Assembly: GCA_020250125.1 (NCBI GenBank)
Contig: JADCEL010000030.1
Coordinates: forward strand, 1 to 64,000
Source of the DNA: Rhodobacter sp.
Lineage (GTDB): Bacteria; Pseudomonadota; Alphaproteobacteria; Rhodobacterales; Rhodobacteraceae
DNA: 64,000 nt
Direction: 5' to 3'
Part shown: in pieces, positions 47,280-55,105 of the stretch
Layout: the number at the start of each line of letters is the position of its first letter
How positions within the stretch are numbered: position 1 is the first letter of the stretch
The notes under the pieces: generated by a model
The model's database searches: none
Seen by the model: only the letters and a program-made list of their open reading frames with translations
What the model was told of the DNA's origin: nothing
Position numbers and translations under genes: made by a program

Positions 47280-48290
47280 TCAGTTCCGCCGGGCTGATCG
47301 CAATTCGGTCGGTGTCCGGCCGGTCCAGCGCCGCACAGCCCGTGTCAGGGCAGCCTGCCGCGAATAGCCGAGACTGGCCGACAGGGAGGACAGCGTCACT
47401 TGCCGGGCAGCGATCTCCTTCAGGGCAGAATCGTGGCGTACATCATCCAGCAGCAAGGAAAAGGCAGTGCCTTCATCAAGCAAGCGGCGCTGAAACGTGC
47501 GGACGCTCTGGCCAGCTGCGGCAGCAAGCTGTTGGATGGTCGGCGTTTCCGATAGAAGCATCCCCGCCATGAGCATGCGAGCGGACCCTGCAAGCGTGCC
47601 GTCGGCCGACATCGGTACAAGACCAGAGAAAGACATCACCGCCATCCTGTCACGGGCGACCCGGTGGAACGGCGCATCGGCAACCCGCGAAGCAACCCGG
47701 ATGGTCAAAGCGCGGGATTTCGCGGGAACCACCACCGGCCCGAGCCAGGGCAGAAGATGATCGAGTCCAGATACCGGATGTGGAACCATCTCTATGCGCT
47801 CGACCAGCGGGGGCGCGGCACCAGACATGCCCAGCAGCACAGCGATCGTCGAGGCAATGAACTGCTGAGCGACATGCAGCGTTTCAGAATCAAGGCGGAT
47901 CGATAACCCTTCCTGAAGCGTCAGACCTTTGGCATCCGCATGAATGACGATCTGCTCGACCGAGCAGTGGTACGGCAAGGCTGCCGCAACCCTTGCGATT
48001 GCCTCACGGGGTGTTCGTGCGCCAAGCGCCACCTTTCCGATCATGGCCAGTTCAAGAACGGTCGTTTCGGAAACGACACGGCAGCCGATGTCGGGTCCCT
48101 CGGCCTGGCATGCGTTCCGGAAGAATGCGGCAACGCTCAGAACCGGAATCGGCAGATCCGGAAAGTCGGGCGAGACATAAGAGAGATCTGCCTCGGCCAG
48201 CAGTCTTTCGACCGGGCGGCCGTTATCGTGCATCCACCGCAGCATCGGCACCAGTGCCGCTGCCCGGATCAAAGGGATTGGTCTGGGCAT
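47280..48290 (-). CDS. AraC-family transcriptional regulator
   Basis: 336 residues. An N-terminal ligand domain of the arabinose-binding PF12625 type (about 15-210) precedes two helix-turn-helix motifs (IQQLAAAAGQSVRTFQRRL and VTLSSLSASLGYSRQAAL, about residues 235-325). It is divergent from the Cys-rich secreted protein gene with only 40 bp between the starts, so it probably controls that gene. The ligand is unknown. Confidence 0.87.
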   Translation of the reverse strand: MPRPIPLIRAAALVPMLRWMHDNGRPVERLLAEADLSYVSPDFPDLPIPVLSVAAFFRNACQAEGPDIGCRVVSETTVLELAMIGKVALGARTPREAIARVAAALPYHCSVEQIVIHADAKGLTLQEGLSIRLDSETLHVAQQFIASTIAVLLGMSGAAPPLVERIEMVPHPVSGLDHLLPWLGPVVVPAKSRALTIRVASRVADAPFHRVARDRMAVMSFSGLVPMSADGTLAGSARMLMAGMLLSETPTIQQLAAAAGQSVRTFQRRLLDEGTAFSLLLDDVRHDSALKEIAARQVTLSSLSASLGYSRQAALTRAVRRWTGRTPTELRSARRN

Positions 48291-48330
48291 CGTCGTCCGG
48301 CACGCCCCATCTGAAAAAGGAGAAACTGAG

Positions 48331-49275
48331 ATGAAGACTTACATCGGATTGACCGCTGCCGCGCTTCTCATGTCGGGCAGTGCGGTGTTTGCCGAAAGCA
48401 AGCTGGTGGAGTTGGGTGACATCGCCACGGCTTGCGCGGGCGATATCAAGACCTTCTGCGCCGAGGACATCATCGGCGGCACCGGTCTCAAGGCCTGCAT
48501 GAAGGACCACCTGACCCAGTTGTCGGGCGGCTGCTTTGAGGCGTTGATGACGGTGGTCACGCAAAGCATGCCCAAGGCGACAGACTACGCTTCGACCGCC
48601 AAGGACATGACCTTCGACAATCTGCGCGGTGTCGAATACTGCGAACTGAACCTGATGTATGCCGACCTGCAGAACGAGACGCTGTTCACCAACATGTGGA
48701 ACTCCAGCGGGCTGAACAACGCGGCCGACCCGAACGTGACCTGCCCGGCGGATGTCTGGGCCAAAGTTGATGCCGATGCGCTGGCCAGGCAGAACGACGT
48801 GCTCGGCGTCTGGAAGAACGGCCCGCGCGGCTGGACGATGGACACGATCACGCTGCCCGTCGGCGCGGTGATGACCTTTGACGGCTGGCAGGGCCGCTGG
48901 TTCGCCTCGCCGACGCTGCCCAAGGGCGTGGACCCGCGCGACAAGGGGGCCAGCGCCTACAAGCCGCTGGATGTCGAACGCAGTTCGGTGATGACCTTCG
49001 GCAAGGGCAAGCCGGTGTTTCTGCTGGACGCGCCCGACGGCACGGTCTGGGTGCTGCAAGCCTGGGACATGACGGTGGACACGTCGCTGACCTATGACGG
49101 GCTGAAGGACCTGGGCTCCAAGCTGAAGCTGCCGGACGGGTGGAAGTTCCGGACGAAAGTCATCGACCAGGACTTGGTCATCAAGGCCGTCAACGGCAAG
49201 GCACGGATCATGCAGGACGATCTTCAGGGCACCTTCGATGCCTGCCTGCCGGGGATGTGCAGCTTTGTGCCGTGA
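48331..49275 (+). CDS. Secreted Cys-rich repeat protein, unknown function
   Basis: 314 residues with a signal peptide (TAAALLMSGSAVFA, cleavage near residue 21). The N-terminal region has the spaced cysteines of the GLG1-type Cys-rich repeat: ACAGDIKTFCAED, KACMKDHLTQLSGGC. A beta-rich region with many Trp and Asp residues follows (GWTMDTITLPVGAV, FDGWQGRWFA, DGTVWVLQAWDM) and ends in CLPGMCSFVP. GAAAC and GGAGAAACTGAG precede the ATG. It is divergent from an AraC regulator. The periplasmic location is inferred from the signal. Codon use is GC-rich, like the genome. Confidence 0.75.
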   Translation: MKTYIGLTAAALLMSGSAVFAESKLVELGDIATACAGDIKTFCAEDIIGGTGLKACMKDHLTQLSGGCFEALMTVVTQSMPKATDYASTAKDMTFDNLRGVEYCELNLMYADLQNETLFTNMWNSSGLNNAADPNVTCPADVWAKVDADALARQNDVLGVWKNGPRGWTMDTITLPVGAVMTFDGWQGRWFASPTLPKGVDPRDKGASAYKPLDVERSSVMTFGKGKPVFLLDAPDGTVWVLQAWDMTVDTSLTYDGLKDLGSKLKLPDGWKFRTKVIDQDLVIKAVNGKARIMQDDLQGTFDACLPGMCSFVP

Positions 49276-49424
49276 AATGAAGGTAGACTGAGGGGCCGCG
49301 ACAGAACCCATGAACTGTGCTGAAAGAGCGGCAGAAGGATGTGTGCCCGGCCGGACCGCAAGGTCGTTGCGCAATGCCGCAGCCGCAAACGCTTTTTCAG
49401 CAACCAACTGTATCCGCACTGGAC
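49276..49424. other. Short spacer with mobile-element-like ends
   Basis: There is no gene here. GGGGCCGCGACAGAACCC lies near its left end and GCTTTTTCAGCAACC near its right. Both resemble insertion-sequence end fragments, but no transposase belongs to them, so this may be debris that broke the 3' end of the dioxygenase remnant. Confidence 0.3.
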
Positions 49425-49962
49425 ACCGGTCTTCGCGCAGGCTCTGCCCCGCAACCATGCCATGCCCCGGCCAGGGTGGCGAGGTGCGGCCGGGGCGTCC
49501 GGCATGGCGCGCATCATCTCCGGCCAGCCGCAAGGAAAGGGCCCGCCGCCGGGCTGCGGCCGGATTGCCGCGCGCGCCGTGCAGCGTGCGGAATTGGAAG
49601 GCAACCGCATCGCCCGGCTCCATCCGCCATTCCAGCACCGTCATGCCTTCGGCACAGGGGGCCGGCACGGGCATGTATGTGTCCGGGTCCGGACAGAAGG
49701 CGGTTTCGGCCAGCCAGCGCGTGGGCAGCACCTCGCACGGCCACAGGTGCGACCCGGCAACGCAGCGCAGGGATGCCTCTTTCACCGGATCGACCGGCGA
49801 CCAGAAGCTGACGGTCTGGCACCCTTCGACAAAGCAATATGGCCCGTCCTGATGCCAGGACGTGGGCCTGGTGGTGCCCGGTTCCTTGACCAGGACATGG
49901 TCATGGAACATCTGCACCCGGCCCGATCCCATCAGCGCCGCCGCGACCTGCGCCACGCCGAT
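49425..49962 (-). pseudogene. Truncated phytanoyl-CoA dioxygenase family gene
   Basis: The frame encodes the C-terminal part of a PhyH-type Fe(II)/2-oxoglutarate dioxygenase: HDHVLVKEPG, WHQDGPYCF with the metal-binding His and Asp, GSHLWPCEVLPTRW, and the distal His and Arg region RTLHGARGNP. The N-terminal third is missing, and the upstream sequence changes abruptly to transposase-like sequence at about 49963. The normal C-terminus also seems lost: after QSLRED the frame runs on without similarity through the neighbouring gene. It was probably destroyed by insertion-sequence activity. Confidence 0.75.
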
Positions 49963-49964
49963 GC

Positions 49965-50159
49965 CTTGCCGGGCCGGCGGTCCACAAGACCCCCCAGCCC
50001 CTCTCGCTCAAAGCGGTCGCGGCAGCGGCGGAACTGACGCTCCGATCTCCCCGGAACCTCGCCCGCCTCCGCCATGCTCAACTTGCGCCGGGTCCAACGG
50101 CCCGGCAAATCCAGAAACTTCGCCATCCGGCGCTCCTGCAGCACTTCTGTCCCGGTCAT
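49965..50159 (-). pseudogene. Truncated transposase, N-terminal part, ISNCY-like
   Basis: Sixty-odd codons from ATG 50159 read MTGTEVLQERR, KFLDLPGRWTRRKLSMAEAG, RSERQFRRCRDRFEREG and LGGLVDRRPGK. This matches the helix-turn-helix start of ISNCY-family transposases, with the DNA-binding helices and the GLxGLxDRRxGK hinge. The DDE catalytic part is absent; the sequence joins the dioxygenase remnant instead. It is a dead fragment left after a recombination event. Confidence 0.7.
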
Positions 50160-50187
50160 CGCATCGCCTCCATGGCAAAGCATCAAT

Positions 50188-50236
50188 CCGGACAAATCCT
50201 GCGCTACCTGACCCGGACATATCCCGCGCTACCGAC
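50188..50236. repeat. Tandem 25-bp repeat, likely insertion sequence end
   Basis: Two near-identical copies lie head to tail (CCGGACAAATCCTGCGCTAC and CCGGACATATCCCGCGCTAC, each followed by a short tail), about 30 bp upstream of the transposase remnant. Such repeated sites at the left end of an insertion sequence are usual binding sites for its transposase. The matching right end is not seen. Confidence 0.5.
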
Positions 50237-50254
50237 AGGCCAGGACGAAACTTT

Positions 50255-50918
50255 TGACGAACATGGATAATGGCCGGGGGCTTTGGCCCCCGGCCGGTCC
50301 TGATACCGGCGCAGCGCTGTGGCAGGGGCGATGGCCCCTGCCATTGAAAGGTGAGGGTGCTTTCGCCCCTCCAGGCGGGAACAGGAAACGCACCGCGTTT
50401 CCCCGCCCGTGCGGGACGGTGCCTTGTAGATCGGTTGGTCCAGGCACCACGAAAGGCCAGCGCCCGACCCGGCGGGGGCGAAGCGCCGGCCATGGGCGGG
50501 TCGGGCGCTGGCCGGGGGCTGTGGCCCCCGGCTGGCGTGGTCACAGTGTAGCGCTGTGGCAAAGGCGATGGCCTTTGCCATGGCAGCGGAGGCTGGCGGA
50601 TTGCGGCAAGACCTTCCGGCCCATCCACGGGCGGGACCAGGAAACGCGACCTGCGTTTCCCCCGCCCGCGCACAACGGTGCCCTGCAGACCGGCAGGTTC
50701 AGGCACTACGAAAGGCCAGCGCCCGGCCCGGCGGGGGCGAAGCGCCCGCCGGGGGCGGGTCGGGCGCTGGCCGGGGGCTTTGGCCCCCGGCTGATCCTGA
50801 TGCCGACGCAGCGCTGTGGCCGGGGCGATGGCCCCGGCCAGACCGCACGGGGCGCACGTGGAAGCGACTCCTGCGTTCCGTTCCGGCAGCCCCTGGCCGG
50901 TACGTTCCCGGAACCCTG
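50255..50918. repeat. Tandem array of about 250-bp units rich in hairpins
   Basis: About two and a half units follow each other. Each unit has three hairpins. Hairpin 1 (50272-50295, 50511-50532, 50770-50791) is GCCGGGGGC and its complement with a TTTG or TGTG loop. Hairpin 2 (50320-50343, 50557-50580, 50817-50840) has different but complementary arms (GGCAGGGG, GGCAAAGG, GGCCGGGG) around the constant loop CGATGG. Hairpin 3 (arms 50455-50470/50498-50513 and 50714-50729/50757-50772) has a 16-bp stem and shares GGCC with hairpin 1. Frames are open everywhere because of GC content, but no protein is credible. The array ends at the stop of the next leftward gene. Confidence 0.8.
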
Positions 50919-52676
50919 CTAATTCCAGCACGCGACACGCACCGTCATCTCCCGTGCGCGGCGGTTCAGATCCTCGGGCGCAAGCGTGCCCTGTGCGGGG
51001 GGCGTGCGCAGCACGATCCCCTCTGCCGCCAGCCGCTGTTCGATGCGCGAAGCTGCCAGGGCGAAAGAGACATCGGGCGGCAACTGCCGCGCGGCATCCT
51101 GTGCGCGGGGCAGCAGCATGCCGATCACCACCCCGGCACCATCCACAACCGGCCCGCCCGCATCGCCCGCCAGTGCAGGCAGGCTGAGCCGCTTCAGGTC
51201 CGCTTCGCCGTCCAGACCCTCCAGCGCCTCGAGAAAGCCGAAGGTCAACGTCGGAGAGGTCAGGCGGTCCTCATAGGGGTATCCGGCCACGGCAACCTCG
51301 GTTCCGATCCGCAGCGGCGTGGTCTGAAGGGCCGCAACACCGGGCGGTGACAGCGGCGTCTGGGGCACAAGCACCGCCAGCCCGGTTTGCGCATCCGACA
51401 GGGCCACCGACATCGGCAGATCCCCGTCAATGGTGACACGCGCGCAGGATTGCAGCACATCGACCGTGGTCAGCACCGTTCCGGTTGCCGTGATGAAGAA
51501 GCCTGATCGCGACAGCGCCGGGCGGCGCACCTCAAGCCCGGTCAGCATCCCGTCGCGCCGGGCGGCATCCATCGGGGCCAGCCCCGGATCCAGGGCCCTG
51601 TCCCCGACCGGGCGGAAGCTGCCCTTCATCACCGCCAGCACCCGCGCCATTCTGGCGCTGTCCGCAACCGGCCAGACCAGTGTAAAGCCCTTGACCAGCC
51701 CGCCCGACAGTTCGGCATAGGAATAGCTTTCGATGCGCCCGTTGCGCCCGGTAATCTCAAAGCTGTCTTCCCCGCTGCGGCGCGGCCCGGCCGGAGGCAC
51801 GATTTCAAGCGTTTGCAGCAGGTCAAAGAGGCCATACAGCGTGGTTTCGTCCCCCGGCTTGCTGATCAGCAGCACCGTCACGCCGCTGCCGTCCACTTCG
51901 CCATAGCGCACGAAGGGCGGATCGTAGCGGTCGAAGCGGATCATCGCCAGCGGCAGATCAATCGCGATTCCGGCCTCAGGTTCCGTCACCCGCTGCAGGC
52001 CCAGTTCCGCCATGGCGCCACGGTACGCCGACAGCAGCGCGACCCGCTGCGCCGTGGTCAGAACGCCGGTCGCCCGCTGTGCGCCGGCCTCCTGCCAGGC
52101 CGCCATCGCGCTGCGCGTCGCCGGGCCGAAAGCGCCGTCGATCACGGCACTGTAAAAGCCGAACCAGTGCAGTGCGGCCTGCACCTCGTTCCGCTCGGGC
52201 GCGGTCAGCGCCGCCTCGGCGGCGCGGGCTTCGTCCGGCGTCTCGTCATCGGGGACCGGCGTCTGTGGCAAAGGCAGGGCTTGGGGTTCCGGGGCGGCGG
52301 CTTGCGTGACCGGGTCCGGCAGGGGGGCATCCGGTGCGGTTGCCTCTGGCCAGTAGCGGTCGCGGAACGTCCGGCCGTCGGCCAGGAAACTGTCGGACGC
52401 GATCATCCCCTCGCCGCGCAGATCCCGCAGCTTCATTGCCGCTTCTTCCCTGCGATAGGGGCCAAGAACGATGCCGAACCACCCCGAGCTCAGCGCATAT
52501 CCCGCCACGTCGGGAAAGACCGCCGCATAGGCGCGCGCGCGGTCCATCGCCTCGGCCCGCGTCGGTTGTGCTTCGATCTGAATCCAGGCCCGATCCTGCG
52601 CCCGGGCACCCCCGCCGGCCAGAAGGGCCATCACAACGGCCAGCCATGCCAGGCAGCCTGCAGTCGTCTTGGTCAC
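50919..52676 (-). CDS. Secreted multidomain protein with inactive trypsin-like domain
   Basis: 585 residues from GTG 52676. A signal peptide (cleavage near ARAQ, residue 27), a SPOR-like segment (about 30-105), a peptidoglycan-binding domain (about 158-220, WFGFYSAVIDGAFGPATRSA), and a C-terminal S1-type beta-barrel (about 385-565) can be seen. At the positions of His, Asp and Ser of the triad it has Asp406 (TTVDVL), Gly432 (TGLAVL) and Ala506 (AGDAGGPV). The domain is therefore a binding module, not a protease. It likely sits at the cell wall. It is leftward and divergent from glyQ. Confidence 0.82.
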   Translation of the reverse strand: MTKTTAGCLAWLAVVMALLAGGGARAQDRAWIQIEAQPTRAEAMDRARAYAAVFPDVAGYALSSGWFGIVLGPYRREEAAMKLRDLRGEGMIASDSFLADGRTFRDRYWPEATAPDAPLPDPVTQAAAPEPQALPLPQTPVPDDETPDEARAAEAALTAPERNEVQAALHWFGFYSAVIDGAFGPATRSAMAAWQEAGAQRATGVLTTAQRVALLSAYRGAMAELGLQRVTEPEAGIAIDLPLAMIRFDRYDPPFVRYGEVDGSGVTVLLISKPGDETTLYGLFDLLQTLEIVPPAGPRRSGEDSFEITGRNGRIESYSYAELSGGLVKGFTLVWPVADSARMARVLAVMKGSFRPVGDRALDPGLAPMDAARRDGMLTGLEVRRPALSRSGFFITATGTVLTTVDVLQSCARVTIDGDLPMSVALSDAQTGLAVLVPQTPLSPPGVAALQTTPLRIGTEVAVAGYPYEDRLTSPTLTFGFLEALEGLDGEADLKRLSLPALAGDAGGPVVDGAGVVIGMLLPRAQDAARQLPPDVSFALAASRIEQRLAAEGIVLRTPPAQGTLAPEDLNRRAREMTVRVACWN

Positions 52677-52850
52677 GTAAATCCCCGTCCCGGTCTGGGC
52701 CTGTCACAAATGTGACCGGATGGTAGCAGAGCATCCGGCGGATGCACGTCAAATCCGACGCGGCAAATCCGGTGCGGCGCGGGGACGGCGCATTGACCCT
52801 ATCGCGCGCCTTGCCTATGGAGAAGGCGCTTTTGCACAAGAGGTGCGCCG

Positions 52851-53759
52851 ATGTCTGCCCCCCCGCGCAGTTTTCAGGACATCCTGATGCGGCTTCAGGC
52901 CTATTGGGCCGGTCAGGGCTGCGCCATCCTGCAACCCTATGACATGGAAGTGGGGGCGGGCACCTTTCACCCGGCCACCACCCTGCGCGCGCTGGGCACG
53001 CGGCCCTGGGCCGCCGCCTATGTGCAGCCGTCGCGCCGGCCCACCGACGGGCGCTATGGCGAAAATCCGAACCGCCTGCAGCATTACTACCAGTTCCAGG
53101 TGCTGATCAAACCCTCGCCCCCCGACATGCAGGATCTCTATCTTGGCTCGCTGGCTGCCATCGGCATCGATGCCGCCCTGCACGACATCCGCTTTGTCGA
53201 GGATGACTGGGAAAGCCCCACGCTGGGGGCATGGGGCCTGGGATGGGAGGTGTGGTGCGACGGCATGGAAGTGTCGCAATTCACCTATTTCCAGCAGGTC
53301 GGCGGGCATGACTGCCGCCCGGTTTCGGGCGAGCTGACCTATGGGCTGGAACGTCTGGCGATGTATGTGCTGGGGGTGGGCCATGTCATGGACATGCCCT
53401 TCAATGATCCGCAGTCGCCGATTGCCCTGACCTACGGCGATGTCTTCCGCCAGACCGAACAGGAATACAGCCGCTGGAACTTCGATCAGGCCGACACCGA
53501 CATGCTGTTTCAGCATTTCAGGGATGCCGAGGCCGAATGCGACCGCATCCTGACCGCCGCCCAGCCCGACAAGGCCGGGCGCACCATCATCATGGCGCAT
53601 CCCGCCTATGACCAGTGCATCAAGGCCAGCCATCTGTTCAACCTGCTGGACGCGCGCGGCGTCATCAGCGTGACCGAACGGCAGGCCTATATCGGGCGGG
53701 TGCGGGCGCTGGCGAAACGCTGTGCCGACGCCTTTGTTGCGACCGAGGCCGGCACATGA
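52851..53759 (+). CDS. glyQ: Glycyl-tRNA synthetase alpha subunit
   Basis: 302 residues. The class II core shows [49 protein letters not shown], and the C-terminal helix [18 protein letters not shown]. It forms the alpha2beta2 enzyme with GlyS. Normally glyS follows closely. Here a DUF3800 gene and a small membrane-protein gene come between them, starting 113 bp after glyQ. Confidence 0.96.
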   Translation: MSAPPRSFQDILMRLQAYWAGQGCAILQPYDMEVGAGTFHPATTLRALGTRPWAAAYVQPSRRPTDGRYGENPNRLQHYYQFQVLIKPSPPDMQDLYLGSLAAIGIDAALHDIRFVEDDWESPTLGAWGLGWEVWCDGMEVSQFTYFQQVGGHDCRPVSGELTYGLERLAMYVLGVGHVMDMPFNDPQSPIALTYGDVFRQTEQEYSRWNFDQADTDMLFQHFRDAEAECDRILTAAQPDKAGRTIIMAHPAYDQCIKASHLFNLLDARGVISVTERQAYIGRVRALAKRCADAFVATEAGT

Positions 53760-53872
53760 ATGGCTGGATTGACATATCACAAGCAACGAACTATCTATCA
53801 TCCCAGTGGCTGGGAGGGTTGCATTTTTGTGATCCGCCGGGACATGGCTCCCGCCCGGCTGCCTTCTGACCC

Positions 53873-54631
53873 ATGTATCTTCTGTATCTTGATGATGCCG
53901 GCACGGTTGCCGCGACAGATCAGCGGCACTTTGTGCTGTCTGGCATATGTCTGTTCGAGCGTCAGGTGCATTATCTGTGTTCCGCACTCGAAAGGCTTGC
54001 AGCGGAATTCTGCCCCGAAGAACCTGATCGGCTTGAGTTTCATGGCAGCCATATGCTTCCCGGCAAGGGATTCTGGCGGTCGATCAAAGACAGGTCCGCA
54101 CGCCGGACCGCCATTTGCAACGCTCTTGCAACCTCCCATGATCTCAAGGGACACTGGGCGCTGTTCGGTGTGGTGGTTGAAAAGGCGGCAATTGCCGGGC
54201 AAGACCCGGTAGAGTTTGCGTTCGAACAGATCGTGGCACGGTTTGATACGTTTCTTAAACGTCAGTTCCACAAGGGAAACCCGCAGCGAGGCCTCATTAT
54301 TCTTGACAAATCCACTCTGGAAACGCGGCTTCAGACCCTTGCCCGTGATTTCCGGAAGAATGGTCATCGCTGGGGGGTTCTTTCGAACCTGGCTGATGTT
54401 CCGATGTTTGTCGATTCTGCCGCGACACGGGCAGTACAATTCGCTGACCTTGTGTCCTACTCACTTTGGCAACGCTTCGAGCGCGGCGATACAGAGTTCT
54501 TTGATGTCGTAAAGCACTCTTTCGACGCGGAAGGAGGGGTGGTTCATGGCTTGCTGCACAAGGCGCTGCCAGCTACAGCTTGCGACTGCCCCTATTGTCG
54601 GACACGCACACGACACGAGGGTAAGGAATGA
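53873..54631 (+). CDS. DUF3800 protein inserted between glyQ and glyS
   Basis: 252 residues. The N-terminal MYLLYLDDAGT (Asp7-Asp8), the internal GLIILDKSTLE and the C-terminal AVQFADLVSYSLWQR supply the acidic residues of the RNase H-like DUF3800 fold, common on mobile elements and in defence islands. The stop overlaps the next ATG (ATGA). GC content is clearly lower than in glyQ. Before it, 113 bp with a lower-GC composition (CATATCACAAGCAACG) is the likely insertion junction. It ends with a CDCPYCRTR zinc-like motif. Its function is unknown; nucleic-acid cleavage is plausible. Confidence 0.8.
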   Translation: MYLLYLDDAGTVAATDQRHFVLSGICLFERQVHYLCSALERLAAEFCPEEPDRLEFHGSHMLPGKGFWRSIKDRSARRTAICNALATSHDLKGHWALFGVVVEKAAIAGQDPVEFAFEQIVARFDTFLKRQFHKGNPQRGLIILDKSTLETRLQTLARDFRKNGHRWGVLSNLADVPMFVDSAATRAVQFADLVSYSLWQRFERGDTEFFDVVKHSFDAEGGVVHGLLHKALPATACDCPYCRTRTRHEGKE

Positions 54632-55101
54632 CCGGCAAGCTGGTTGCAGGGGGCATCGTGCTGACGGGGCTGGTTGCGGGCATCGTGATGTACTGGCTGC
54701 AGGTTTACGCCTTTTACGCGCCGGTGTCCTTCACCCCCGGCGCGGAAATCACGCTGGTGCCCATCGAAAGGGCCGTGCCCGAGGCCATCGCGGTGGAAAA
54801 CATCGAAGGCATCGATGCAGACTCCTCTCCGCTGCGGTTCCGGGCCTGTTTCACCACGCCGCTGAGCCAGGCCACCCTGACCGAAACCTTCCGGCGGTAC
54901 GACCGGCCCACGCCGCTGACCGCCCCCGGCTGGTTCGACTGCTTTGATGCCGATGCCATCGGCGCGGCGCTGGAACGCGGCGAGGCGATGGCCTTCCTGT
55001 CGCAGGCCAATGTCGCCGGGGGCGTGGACCGCGTGGTTGCCGTCTTCCCCGATGGCCGGGCCTTTGCCTGGCATCAGCTTAACGACACATACAAAGAGTA
55101 A
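54628..55101 (+). CDS. Small membrane-anchored protein of the glyQ-glyS locus (DUF6446-like)
   Basis: 157 residues. One N-terminal membrane helix (about 5-27, GGIVLTGLVAGIVMYW) precedes a soluble domain with two cysteines (FRACFTTPLS, GWFDCFD). Related genes lie between glyQ and glyS in other Rhodobacterales, so this is the ancestral neighbour and the DUF3800 gene is the extra one. The start overlaps the DUF3800 stop. GC is normal. Its function is unknown; the assignment to DUF6446 is from memory of gene order and not certain. Confidence 0.72.
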   Translation: MTGKLVAGGIVLTGLVAGIVMYWLQVYAFYAPVSFTPGAEITLVPIERAVPEAIAVENIEGIDADSSPLRFRACFTTPLSQATLTETFRRYDRPTPLTAPGWFDCFDADAIGAALERGEAMAFLSQANVAGGVDRVVAVFPDGRAFAWHQLNDTYKE

Positions 55102-55105
55102 GCCG

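Noticed and set aside
50254-50931. CRISPR array or protein genes in the tandem repeat region
   Set aside because: Units are about 250 bp, GC-rich and hairpin-based, not short repeats with unique spacers. Frames are open in all directions without protein character.
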